A model generated the notes under the pieces. The model saw nothing but the letters and a program-made list of their open reading frames with translations, did not search any database and was not told the DNA's origin. From Tabrizicola_A sp965284335 (lineage in GTDB: Bacteria > Pseudomonadota > Alphaproteobacteria > Rhodobacterales > Rhodobacteraceae): a DNA stretch of 64,000 nt. The DNA is taken from assembly GCF_965284335.1 (NCBI RefSeq), contig NZ_OZ260076.1. One strand, 5' to 3'. Positions 15,938 to 23,700 of the stretch are shown one piece after another (position 1 is the first letter of the stretch; the number at the start of each line of letters is the position of its first letter). The position numbers and the translations under genes are program-made.

Positions 15938-16747
15938 ATGAGAAAAACCGCCCTGATCCTTGCCACGCTTTTGGCCCCGCTTGCGGTGGCACAACCTGCC
16001 ATGGCTTTGACGCAGGAGGATCTCTTGCAGGCCCAGCTTTTGCCGGGTTGGCAGTTGGAGGATGGGCATCACATGGCGGGCTTGTCCTTGGCGCTTGCGC
16101 CGGGGTGGAAAACCTATTGGCGCAGCCCCGGTGAGGCGGGTATTCCCCCGCAATTCGACTGGTCCGGCTCGCAAAACGTCAAGGCGGTGCATGTGCATTG
16201 GCCGAGCCCGGTGGTTTTTCATACCAACGGAATGCAGACCGTCGGCTATGACGGTGCCGTGGTCCTGCCGCTTGAGGTGGTGCCAGAGGTGCCGGGCCAA
16301 CCTGTTGTGCTGCGTGCCCATGTGGATATGGGCATTTGCAAAGACATTTGCCTGCCGGCCGAGGTCTTGGTGTCGGCTGAACTCATCGCGCCGGGTCTTG
16401 ACCAAGGCGGAATTCGCGCGGCGCTGAAAGCACGGCCCAAAACGGCGGCACAGGCCGGGGTCGGGCGGGTGTCTTGTGTGGTTGAGCCGATTGCCGATGG
16501 GCTGCGTGTGACCGCCTCGGTTGAGATCGCGGCGCAAAGCGGCCAAGAGGCGGTGGTGGTGGAACCCTCCGATCGCGCGATCTGGGTGGGAGAGGCGGTG
16601 ACCACGCGCAATGAAGGCATGTTGATCTCGGTTGCCGACATGGTCGCGCCGTCTGGCACCCCCTTTGCGCTGGATCGCTCTGGCTTGCGCTTGACGGTGC
16701 TGGGCGGCCAGCGGGCGGTGCAGATTGACGGCTGCCCTGCGCCCTAA
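15938..16747 (+). CDS. DsbD N-terminal-domain protein (periplasmic thiol:disulfide partner)
   Basis: A 269-residue exported protein with signal peptide (ALILATLLAPLAVAQPAMA). The middle matches the DsbD alpha domain: GWKTYWRSPGEAGIPPQFDW and the redox pair in MGICKDICLPAE (Cys134, Cys138, a C-x3-C spacing like ScsB-type proteins and unlike the C-x5-C of E. coli DsbD). It lacks the membrane and C-terminal thioredoxin domains of full DsbD, so it would need a membrane partner encoded elsewhere. A C-terminal domain of about 110 residues contains two further cysteines (VSCVV, IDGCP). Confidence 0.78.
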   Translation: MRKTALILATLLAPLAVAQPAMALTQEDLLQAQLLPGWQLEDGHHMAGLSLALAPGWKTYWRSPGEAGIPPQFDWSGSQNVKAVHVHWPSPVVFHTNGMQTVGYDGAVVLPLEVVPEVPGQPVVLRAHVDMGICKDICLPAEVLVSAELIAPGLDQGGIRAALKARPKTAAQAGVGRVSCVVEPIADGLRVTASVEIAAQSGQEAVVVEPSDRAIWVGEAVTTRNEGMLISVADMVAPSGTPFALDRSGLRLTVLGGQRAVQIDGCPAP

Positions 16748-16783
16748 GCATTTGTAAAAACGGAACTTGCGGAAAATCTGGCG

Positions 16784-17599
16784 CTATGTTCGCGCCCGCA
16801 GCCGCGATTGCAGTGACAACAGATCGGCCCAAGCCTCACGCTTGGCAATCGGGTTTCGCAACAGATAGGCGGGGTGGACCATGGGCAGCATCGGCTTGCC
16901 CAATGCCGTGGTCCAATTGCCCCGCGCGCGCATCACGCCTTTTTGCCCGGTCAGCGCAAACAAAGGGATATTGCCCATCACCACAATCACCTGCGGATCC
17001 ATCAGCGCGATGTGACGCTCGACAAAGGGGCGCATCATGGCAATTTCATCGGGCTCCGGGTCGCGGTTGCCGGGGGGGCGCCATGGCAAGACATTGGTGA
17101 TATAGATCGCGGCCTCTGGCTCGGCGGCGCTGCGTGACAGACCAATGGCGGCAAACATGCGGTCCAAAAGCTGGCCCGCGCGGCCCACAAAGGGGCGGCC
17201 CTCGATGTCCTCGTCGCGCCCCGGTGCCTCGCCCAATATCAGCACCCGCGCCGCCGGGTTGCCATCGGCAAAGACGGTGTTGCGCGCGCCTTTTTTCAAA
17301 TCGCACAGATCGAACCCGGCGATGATCTCGCGCAGTGCGGGCAGCGATGTGGCGCGGCCCGCAGCGGCACGCGCCGCCTCGACGGCATCGACCTGTGGCA
17401 GCGTGGGGGCCGCCACCGCCACCGCTTTGGCCGCCATCGCAGGCGCGGCTGGGGCGGCCGGTGCACGCACCGTCTCGGCCAGATCATAGCGATTGATCGG
17501 CGCTTCGCCGATCACCTCATCGACGCCCAGATCGACATGCCACGCCAAGGCCGCCAAACTGGCCTGCCAATCGCCCGCAATGTCATCCGTGATTCCCAT
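16784..17599 (-). CDS. Family 4-like uracil-DNA glycosylase lacking iron-sulfur cysteines
   Basis: A 271-residue UDG superfamily protein. Motif 1 is LILGEAPGRDEDIEGRPFVGRAGQLLD, motif 2 is VHPAYLLRNP with His242, and ITNVLPWRPPGNRDP is the family 4 signature. Family 4 enzymes bind a 4Fe-4S cluster with four cysteines, but this protein has one cysteine in total (Cys99, in FDLCDLKK). The other ligand sites read Phe96, Trp173 and Met188/189. Alphaproteobacterial members often have the FxxCxLK and WRPPGNR variants. Residues 40-85 form an Ala/Pro-rich linker after a short N-terminal segment. It would remove uracil from DNA in base-excision repair. Confidence 0.82.
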   Translation of the reverse strand: MGITDDIAGDWQASLAALAWHVDLGVDEVIGEAPINRYDLAETVRAPAAPAAPAMAAKAVAVAAPTLPQVDAVEAARAAAGRATSLPALREIIAGFDLCDLKKGARNTVFADGNPAARVLILGEAPGRDEDIEGRPFVGRAGQLLDRMFAAIGLSRSAAEPEAAIYITNVLPWRPPGNRDPEPDEIAMMRPFVERHIALMDPQVIVVMGNIPLFALTGQKGVMRARGNWTTALGKPMLPMVHPAYLLRNPIAKREAWADLLSLQSRLRART

Positions 17600-17698
17600 G
17601 CCAAGACCCTAGGCCGCAGGCCGTTTTCCCACAACCCGGCTTGCCGCCTGCGCATGGGCTTTCTATAAGCCGGGCATCATCTGCCTTGGGGGACGTTC

Positions 17699-18664
17699 AT
17701 GACCACCTTCCGCGCCCGTCATCTTCTTGGCATCGAGCAGTTGTCCCCCGCCGAGATCACCACCGTTCTGGATCTGGCCGATCGCTATGTCGATCTCAAC
17801 CGCCGCACCGTGAAACAGTCCGACGCGCTGGCGGGGCTGACGCAGATCAACATGTTCTTTGAAAACTCCACCCGCACGCAGGCCAGCTTCGAACTCGCGG
17901 GCAAGCGGCTCGGGGCCGATGTGATGAACATGTCGGTGGCCTCGTCTTCGGTGAAAAAGGGCGAGACGCTGATTGACACCGCGATGACGCTGAACGCCAT
18001 GCACCCCGATCTTCTGGTGGTGCGGCATGGGGCATCGGGGGCGGTGAATTTGCTCGCGCAAAAGGTCGATTGCGCGGTTCTGAACGCGGGCGACGGGCGG
18101 CATGAACACCCCACGCAGGCGCTTTTGGATGCCCTGACCATCCGCCGCGCCAAGGGCCGCATCCAGCGCCTGACCGTAGCAATCTGCGGCGACATCGCCC
18201 ATTCCCGCGTGGCGCGGTCAAACCTGATCCTCTTGAACAAGATGGAAAACCGCATCCGTCTGATCGCGCCCCCCACCCTGATGCCCGCAGGCGTGGGCGA
18301 GTTCGGCTGTGAGCTTTACGACGATATGCGCGCGGGGCTGGAAGGCGCGGATGTGGTGATGATGCTGCGGCTTCAGAAAGAACGCATGGACGGCGGCTTT
18401 ATCCCGTCTGAACGCGAATACTACCACCGCTATGGGCTGGACGCTGAAAAGCTGTCTTTCGCGAAACCCGATGCCATCGTCATGCACCCCGGCCCGATGA
18501 ACCGCGGGGTCGAGATCGACGGCGAGATTGCCGATGACATCAACCGCTCGGTCATTCAGGATCAGGTGGAGATGGGCGTGGCCGTCCGCATGGCTTGCAT
18601 GGACCTTCTCGCACGCAACCTGCGCGCCGAACGTGGGGCCAAGGCGGCGGGGGTGATGGTATGA
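17699..18664 (+). CDS. pyrB: Aspartate carbamoyltransferase, catalytic subunit
   Basis: A 321-residue ATCase making N-carbamoyl-aspartate in pyrimidine synthesis. The carbamoyl-phosphate loop FFENSTRTQASFE has Ser57-Thr58-Arg59-Thr60. HPTQALLDALTI and VMHPGPMNRGVEI (aspartate side) are present. No pyrI regulatory gene is adjacent. Instead, after a 152-residue PH-like gene and a tiny membrane protein, comes a dihydroorotase homologue that lacks its metal ligands. This is the class A arrangement, where a pseudo-DHOase assembles with ATCase in pseudomonads. Confidence 0.93.
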   Translation: MTTFRARHLLGIEQLSPAEITTVLDLADRYVDLNRRTVKQSDALAGLTQINMFFENSTRTQASFELAGKRLGADVMNMSVASSSVKKGETLIDTAMTLNAMHPDLLVVRHGASGAVNLLAQKVDCAVLNAGDGRHEHPTQALLDALTIRRAKGRIQRLTVAICGDIAHSRVARSNLILLNKMENRIRLIAPPTLMPAGVGEFGCELYDDMRAGLEGADVVMMLRLQKERMDGGFIPSEREYYHRYGLDAEKLSFAKPDAIVMHPGPMNRGVEIDGEIADDINRSVIQDQVEMGVAVRMACMDLLARNLRAERGAKAAGVMV

Positions 18665-18673
18665 ACGCGCCCC

Positions 18674-18703
18674 GCGAAGAGGCCTCGCAGAGGCACGATG
18701 AGC
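18674..18703 (+). repeat. GCGAAGAG-hairpin-ACGATGAGC repeat, copy 3
   Basis: GCGAAGAG (18674-18681), stem GCCTC/GAGGC with loop GCA (18682-18694), then ACGATGAGC (18695-18703). It lies between pyrB and the next gene. The stem contains that gene's GAGG ribosome site, and the ATGAGC of the repeat supplies a possible start codon (18698). Confidence 0.65.
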
Positions 18704-19156
18704 ATGTCTAAGATCACCCGTGACCCCCTCCTTGGCCGCGAGGTCAACCTTGATCCCGGCGAAAAACTGGTCACCACCTTTCGCCCCGATCTTGCCAGCT
18801 ATTGGCGGGGCCATGCGATGATGTCTTTGGTGGCGGGCGTGATCGCCGGAGTGGCGCTTGTCTATGGTGGCAATGCCGCGCCTTGGGTTGGCCCGGTCGG
18901 GGCCGTTTTGGCCATTGGCCTGCGTGCCGCCTACCTGAAATCCGAAGTGATGGCCGAAGAGTGGAAGCTGACCAACCGCCGCCTGATCGGCCCCGCTGGC
19001 CGCATCGCGCCCCTGTCCAGTCTGCAAATGGCCCGACCTTTTCTTGGGGCGGTGCAATTGGTGATGGCGGGGGGCGACAAACACCTGATCAAATATCAGG
19101 CCGATCCGGCGGCCACCGTCGCGGCCATTGAAAAAGCCAAGGCAGGCAAAAGATGA
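18698..19156 (+). CDS. Small membrane protein with PH-like (bPH/YdbT-type) domain
   Basis: A 152-residue protein. GEKLVTTFRPDLASYWRGH leads into two close hydrophobic segments (MMSLVAGVIAGVALVYG and WVGPVGAVLAIGLRAAYL). EEWKLTNRRLIGPAGRIAPLSSLQMARPF then has the b-strand pattern of bacterial PH domains. The start is either ATG 18698, inside the dispersed repeat, or ATG 18704; AGAGG at 18689-18693 suits either. Its stop overlaps the next small gene (ATGA). Function unknown; position between pyrB and the pyrC-like gene suggests only co-transcription. Confidence 0.65.
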   Translation: MSMSKITRDPLLGREVNLDPGEKLVTTFRPDLASYWRGHAMMSLVAGVIAGVALVYGGNAAPWVGPVGAVLAIGLRAAYLKSEVMAEEWKLTNRRLIGPAGRIAPLSSLQMARPFLGAVQLVMAGGDKHLIKYQADPAATVAAIEKAKAGKR

Positions 19157-19272
19157 CCCCCGATCCCAACCGCAAGCCAACCAAAGACGAAATGCGCGCA
19201 GGCGGCAAAGTGGCCGCCGCTGTCTTGGTCTTTCTGGGGCTGTTTACCCTTGTTTTGGTGTGGATGAGTTGA
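19153..19272 (+). CDS. 39-residue single-pass membrane protein
   Basis: A small frame beginning in an ATGA overlap with the upstream gene. It encodes a charged N-terminus (MTPDPNRKPTKDEMRAGGK) and one hydrophobic helix (VAAAVLVFLGLFTLVLVWM). Tight coupling and a clean helix support a real gene, but no family is recognised. It lies 49 bases before the pyrC-like gene. Confidence 0.5.
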   Translation: MTPDPNRKPTKDEMRAGGKVAAAVLVFLGLFTLVLVWMS

Positions 19273-19321
19273 CCGATGCGCCTGCTTTCCTCTTTCCTAC
19301 GACCGTCCGAAAGGGCCTGAC

Positions 19322-20590
19322 ATGATCCTGCATTTCGAAAACGCCCGTCTGATCGACCCCGAGGCGGGCAGCGACAGCCTTGGCAGCCTCACGGTCAAGG
19401 GTGGTCAGATCGTGGCGCGCGACGGGGCAGCGCCGAAAGGCGCCGAGGTGGTGGACTGCGGCGGCCAGTGCCTTGCGCCGGGGATCGTGGATTGGGGCGT
19501 CAAGATTGGTGAGCCGGGCGAGCGGCACCGGGAATCCTTCCGCTCGGCCGGGCTTGCAGCGGCGGCGGGGGGCGTGACGACGATCATCGCGAGACCTGAC
19601 ACGACGCCCGCCATCGACACCCCCGAAACGCTGGAATTCGTGACCCGCCGCGCCGGTGAGGCCCCGGTCCGCATCCGCCACATGGCCGCGCTGACCAAGG
19701 GCCGCGCAGGCCGCGAGATGACCGAGATCGGCTTTCTTCTCGATGCCGGTGCCATCGCCTTTTCCGATGTGTTCCATGTGGCCGAAAACACCAAGGCCCT
19801 GTCGCGCGCCATGACCTATGCCCGCTCGCTCAACGCGCTGATCGTCGGCCACCCGCAGGAACCGGGGCTGTCCGCCGGGGCCTCGGCCACAAGCGGCAAG
19901 TTCGCCTCGCTGCGTGGCCTGCCCGGTGTCTCGCCCATGGCCGAACGCATCGGCCTTGACCGTGACCTCGCGCTGGTCGAGATGACCGGCGCGCGCTGGC
20001 ATGTCGATCAGGTGACCACCGCCCGCAGCCTGCCCGCGCTGGCCCGCGCCAAAGAGGCGGGGCTGGATGTGACGGCGGGGATTTCCATTCACCACCTGAC
20101 GCTGAACGAATTCGACGTCGGCGATTATCGCACCTTCTTCAAGTTCACCCCGCCCCTGCGGTCGGAAGAGGATCGGTTGGACATGGTGCAGGCGGTGGCC
20201 GATGGGCTGATCGACGTGATCGGCAGTTTCCACACGCCCGCCGACGAGGAGTCCAAGCGCCTGCCCTTTGAAGAGGCCGCTTCGGGTGCGGTGGGCCTGC
20301 AAACGCTCTTGCCCGCCGCGCTGCGGCTCTATCACGCCGGGCATCTCGACCTGCCGACGCTGTTCCGCGCGCTGGCGCTGAACCCCGCGCGCCGTCTTGG
20401 CCTGCCCCAAGGGCGGCTGGCCGAAGGCGCGCCCGCCGATCTGGTGCTTTTCAACCCCGACACGCCCTTTGTGCTGGACCGCTTTGCGCTCTTGTCCAAG
20501 TCGAAGAACACACCCTTTGACGGCGCGCGGCTCGAAGGTAAGGTGCTGGCCACCTATGTCGCTGGCCAACAGGTTTATGAGGCGCGCTGA
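19322..20590 (+). CDS. Dihydroorotase homologue without metal ligands (PyrC'/PyrX-like)
   Basis: A 422-residue protein with the type I dihydroorotase frame: PGIVD, FKFTPPLRSEEDRL, and a composite C-terminal domain ending GKVLATYVAGQQVYEAR. The active site is gone. HxH is replaced by Gly59-Val60-Lys61 (VDWGVKIGEPG), the metal His of the HVxHVST motif by Gln230, and the catalytic Asp of TDHAPH by Phe303 (SFHTPA). His177 is kept. In pseudomonads an inactive DHOase is a structural partner of ATCase, and the neighbourhood with pyrB fits that role. The catalytic pyrC must then be elsewhere in the genome. Its stop abuts the plsY start. Confidence 0.85.
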   Translation: MILHFENARLIDPEAGSDSLGSLTVKGGQIVARDGAAPKGAEVVDCGGQCLAPGIVDWGVKIGEPGERHRESFRSAGLAAAAGGVTTIIARPDTTPAIDTPETLEFVTRRAGEAPVRIRHMAALTKGRAGREMTEIGFLLDAGAIAFSDVFHVAENTKALSRAMTYARSLNALIVGHPQEPGLSAGASATSGKFASLRGLPGVSPMAERIGLDRDLALVEMTGARWHVDQVTTARSLPALARAKEAGLDVTAGISIHHLTLNEFDVGDYRTFFKFTPPLRSEEDRLDMVQAVADGLIDVIGSFHTPADEESKRLPFEEAASGAVGLQTLLPAALRLYHAGHLDLPTLFRALALNPARRLGLPQGRLAEGAPADLVLFNPDTPFVLDRFALLSKSKNTPFDGARLEGKVLATYVAGQQVYEAR

Positions 20591-21205
20591 ATGCCCGAAA
20601 TTGTCACTTCGCCGGTCCTGCTGATCCTTGTCGGGGCCTTGGGCTATCTCTTGGGCTCGGTGCCCTTTGGCATCGTCATCACCCGCGCCTTGGGCCTTGG
20701 CGATTTGCGCGCCATCGGGTCGGGCAATATCGGTGCAACCAATGTTCTGCGCACCGGGCACAAGGGGGCCGCACTGGCGACGCTTCTCCTTGATGCGGGA
20801 AAGGGCGCGATTGCGGTGCTGATTGCGCGGCTTTTGGTGGGCGAGGATGCGGCGCAACTGGCGGGTGGCATGGCCTTCTTGGGCCATCTGTTCCCGGTTT
20901 GGCTGGGCTTCAAGGGCGGCAAGGGGGTGGCAACCTTCCTTGGCACGCTGATCGCGCTGGCATGGCCGGTGGGCCTTGCCGCCTGCGCCACTTGGGCGGT
21001 CACAGCGGCCATTACCCGCATCTCGTCGCTGTCAGCGCTGGTTGCGGCGGCGCTGTCGGGCCTTTGGTGCTTTGTCTTCGACCGGGGCGATGTGCTGATC
21101 CTGACCTTTGCCCTGATGGTGCTGGTCTATATCCGGCACTGGCCCAACCTCAAACGCATCAAGGCCGGGACAGAACCGAAGATCGGGCAGAAAAAGGCGG
21201 GCTAA
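20591..21205 (+). CDS. plsY: Acyl-phosphate:glycerol-3-phosphate acyltransferase
   Basis: A 204-residue inner-membrane enzyme that makes lysophosphatidate from acyl-phosphate in the first step of phospholipid synthesis. The signatures are GYLLGSVPFGIVI, GSGNIGATNVLRTG (glycerol-3-phosphate side) and GFKGGKGVATFLG, spread over five to seven hydrophobic segments. The ATG directly follows the pyrC-like stop codon with no gap. The pyrB-pyrC-plsY order is common in alphaproteobacteria; the link to pyrimidines appears to be operon position only. Confidence 0.93.
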   Translation: MPEIVTSPVLLILVGALGYLLGSVPFGIVITRALGLGDLRAIGSGNIGATNVLRTGHKGAALATLLLDAGKGAIAVLIARLLVGEDAAQLAGGMAFLGHLFPVWLGFKGGKGVATFLGTLIALAWPVGLAACATWAVTAAITRISSLSALVAAALSGLWCFVFDRGDVLILTFALMVLVYIRHWPNLKRIKAGTEPKIGQKKAG

Positions 21206-21217
21206 CCCCGCCCTTCG

Positions 21218-21559
21218 TTACTGAATGGTCACGCCGTTCAACAGCCGCTTCAGAACCGCGAACTGATAAACGATCAGCGCAAGGCCCAAGGTCACGATCG
21301 TCAACAAAACCCAGATGATCGCATGGCCGATGATGCTGGCCAGATCGACATCGACATGCAGCCTGCCCACCACCTCACCCGAGGGGCCGATCAGCGTGGT
21401 GCGGTTGATCGGGGCCTTCAGCAGGTAATAGGGCATCACGAACAGCCCAAGACCCAAGGTCACAATTGAGATCAACAGCCACAGGATGACCGTGCCGATC
21501 CCTTCGGAAACGGAAAAATCACAAGACAGCCGATGGCCGGTGGGAATGGCGGGGATCAT
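21218..21559 (-). CDS. Small membrane protein with repeated helix-pair unit
   Basis: A 113-residue protein made of two similar units. GTVILWLLISIVTLGLGLFVMPYYLLKAPIN and HAIIWVLLTIVTLGLALIVYQFAVLKRLLN share the core ILWLLxxIVTLGLxL. A short beta-rich segment (GEVVGRLHVDVDLAS) links them. This looks like an internal duplication, perhaps related to the DUF898/DUF6693 kind of protein. The ATG at 21559 has AGGAG five bases upstream. It converges on plsY. Function unknown. Confidence 0.6.
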   Translation of the reverse strand: MIPAIPTGHRLSCDFSVSEGIGTVILWLLISIVTLGLGLFVMPYYLLKAPINRTTLIGPSGEVVGRLHVDVDLASIIGHAIIWVLLTIVTLGLALIVYQFAVLKRLLNGVTIQ

Positions 21560-21644
21560 AAAAACTCCTGAGCATAAACAAGTTGTTGCTCGGGTTTACC
21601 CCGCCATGCCGCCGCGTCAAGCGTTGAGCCTGAAGGTCACGGCC

Positions 21645-22991
21645 CTAAAGGCTGGCCGCTTCATAGATCCGGCCCAGATCACCGCCCCAGTCGCCGTGAT
21701 ACAGCTCCAGCCAGCGATCCGCCTGCACCTTTCCGGCCTTCAGTGACGCCACCAGCGGCGCAAGATAGCGCTCTTCGCCAAGCCCCCGCGCGGCAAGGCC
21801 CGCATGCGACAGACCCACAGCCGCCCGCGCCAGATCGGCCAGCTTCACGCCGTTTGCCTGCCCCGCCAGCGCCGAAACCGAGGCCGCCACTCGCAACCCC
21901 TCGCGCGTTTCGGCGTCAAAACTCCTGACCAGATCCCAAGCCGCATCCAGCGCGGTCTGGTCATACATCAACCCCACCCAGAAGGCGGGCAGCGCATTGA
22001 TATGCGCCTGATCGCCGCAATCGGCGCCGCGCATCTCGATGTATTTCTTGACGCGTGCCTCGGGGAACACGGTCGTCATATGGTCGGCCCAATCGGAAAG
22101 TGTGGGCTTTTCACCCGGCAGCGCGGGCAATTCGCCCTTCAGGAAATCGCGGAACGACTGGCCAAGCGCGTTGATATAGGTGCCGTCGCGATAGACGAAA
22201 TACATTGGCACATCCAAGACCCAATCGACATAGCGCTGAAAGCCCATGCCGTCCTCAAACACCCAAGGCAACATGCCGGTGCGGCTGGCATCCAGATCGC
22301 GCCAGATGCGCGAGCGCCAGGATTTATGGCCATTCACCTTGCCGTCAAAGAAGGGGGAAGAGGCAAAAAGCGCGGTCGCCACCGGTTGCAACGCCAGCGC
22401 CACGCGCAGCTTTTTCACCATGTCCGCCTCAGAGGCGTAATCAAGGTTCACCTGCGTGGTCGAGGTGCGATACATCATCTGCGTGCCGTGGCTGCCGACC
22501 TTTTGCATATAGCCGGTCATCAGCCGATAGCGGCCCTTGGGCATCACCGGCATGGTCTCATGGCTCCACTCAGGCGCGGCCCCGATCCCCATGAAGCGGA
22601 TGCCAAGGGGCGCGGCAATCGACGAAAGCTCGTCCAGATGGGTCTGCAATTCGGCAGCAACTTCGTGCAGGTTCGACAGCGCCGCGCCGGAAAGTTCAAA
22701 CTGCCCGCCCGGTTCCAGGCTGATGTTCGCGCCCTTGCGCGTCAGCCCGATGACATTGTCGCCCTCGCGCAGAGGGGTCCAGCCGAAACGCTCCTCAAGC
22801 GCTTGAAACAGCGTCGAAATTGACGCCTCACCCGCATAGGGCAGGGGCGCGCGGTTGGCGGTGAGCCAGCCGAATTTCTCATGCTCGGTGCCAATGCGCC
22901 ACTGGTCACGGGGCTTGCAGCCCGATTCCATATATTCAGCAAGCTGCTCGAACCGCTCGATCGGGCCACCGCCGGACTGGGGAATCGACAT
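21645..22991 (-). CDS. gshA: Glutamate-cysteine ligase, plant/alphaproteobacterial type
   Basis: A 448-residue enzyme making gamma-glutamylcysteine, the first step to glutathione. The N-terminus IERFEQLAEYMESGCKPRDQWRIGTEHEKFGW and SLEPGGQFELSG are hallmarks of the class 3 (plant-like) family. MYRTSTTQVNLDY and a C-terminal YEAASL follow. Length matches the family. It lies alone on the minus strand; gshB is not in the window. I see no regulatory motif in the 163 bases upstream. Confidence 0.9.
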   Translation of the reverse strand: MSIPQSGGGPIERFEQLAEYMESGCKPRDQWRIGTEHEKFGWLTANRAPLPYAGEASISTLFQALEERFGWTPLREGDNVIGLTRKGANISLEPGGQFELSGAALSNLHEVAAELQTHLDELSSIAAPLGIRFMGIGAAPEWSHETMPVMPKGRYRLMTGYMQKVGSHGTQMMYRTSTTQVNLDYASEADMVKKLRVALALQPVATALFASSPFFDGKVNGHKSWRSRIWRDLDASRTGMLPWVFEDGMGFQRYVDWVLDVPMYFVYRDGTYINALGQSFRDFLKGELPALPGEKPTLSDWADHMTTVFPEARVKKYIEMRGADCGDQAHINALPAFWVGLMYDQTALDAAWDLVRSFDAETREGLRVAASVSALAGQANGVKLADLARAAVGLSHAGLAARGLGEERYLAPLVASLKAGKVQADRWLELYHGDWGGDLGRIYEAASL

Positions 22992-23154
22992 CTGGGGGCC
23001 TCATCTCATCATTGCCGTCAAGGTTGCTAGACCTGCTGCCCTTTGCGTCCTAAGTCAAGGCGCAGAGGACACCAAGTGCCGCGATCTCTGTGCGCAAATG
23101 CAGATGACAGGATGATGACGGCAATCGGGGCTGCGCCCTATCTCGTGACGGGGC

Positions 23155-23700
23155 TTAGGCAACCAGACCTTTGCCCTTGCGATGCCAGATCAGCACCATA
23201 TCGGGCCGATCTGCCAGCCTAAGCGTGCTGCCATGGGCCGCGGCGGTCGGGGTCAGCGCCGACAACAGCGCGGCCATGTCCAGCCCCGGCAGGGTGGTGA
23301 ACCCATCATAGAGCGCCTCAGCCCCCGTCGCATCCACCGGGATCAACAACAGCTGCCCGTCGCGCTGCTTCAACCGCCAAACCCGCCGCCCGCGCAGCGT
23401 CATCAGCCGCAACTCCACCAGATCAGACAGCGAGATTGAACCCCCAAGGTTCGGCCCGAAATAGCGGACCTCGCCTTCGATCACCTCCACCACACCGGGG
23501 GCGGCGATGGTTTGGGCAAAGCGCATCCGACGCAAGGCAGACAGGCCCCAACCGGCGGCCAGCGCTATAAGCGCAAGGCCGATGGTCAACAAGATCGGGC
23601 CGCCACGGGTTGCTGTCCACAGGCCAAAGCCCGCAAGGCAAAGCGCCAGCATCACCTCGCGCCAGCGCGCCAAAAGGGCCAGCGCCTCGGGGCGGATCAT
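23155..23700 (-). CDS. Conserved membrane-associated hypothetical protein, coupled to rsmE
   Basis: A 181-residue protein starting in an ATGA overlap with the rsmE stop (23697-23700). Two hydrophobic segments near the N-terminus (VMLALCLAGFGLWTATRG and ILLTIGLALIALAAGWGLSAL) precede a beta-rich cytosolic domain (VVEVIEGEVRYFGPNLGGSISLSDLVELRL), which looks PH-like. Role unknown. The overlap suggests coupled translation with rsmE. Confidence 0.65.
   Translation of the reverse strand: MIRPEALALLARWREVMLALCLAGFGLWTATRGGPILLTIGLALIALAAGWGLSALRRMRFAQTIAAPGVVEVIEGEVRYFGPNLGGSISLSDLVELRLMTLRGRRVWRLKQRDGQLLLIPVDATGAEALYDGFTTLPGLDMAALLSALTPTAAAHGSTLRLADRPDMVLIWHRKGKGLVA

Noticed and set aside
18661..18711. 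16-codon frame overlapping the pyrB stop (ATGA) and ending in TAA
   Set aside because: Too short to judge, and it is made of the GCGAAGAG repeat. It might act as a leader for coupling, but nothing else supports it.
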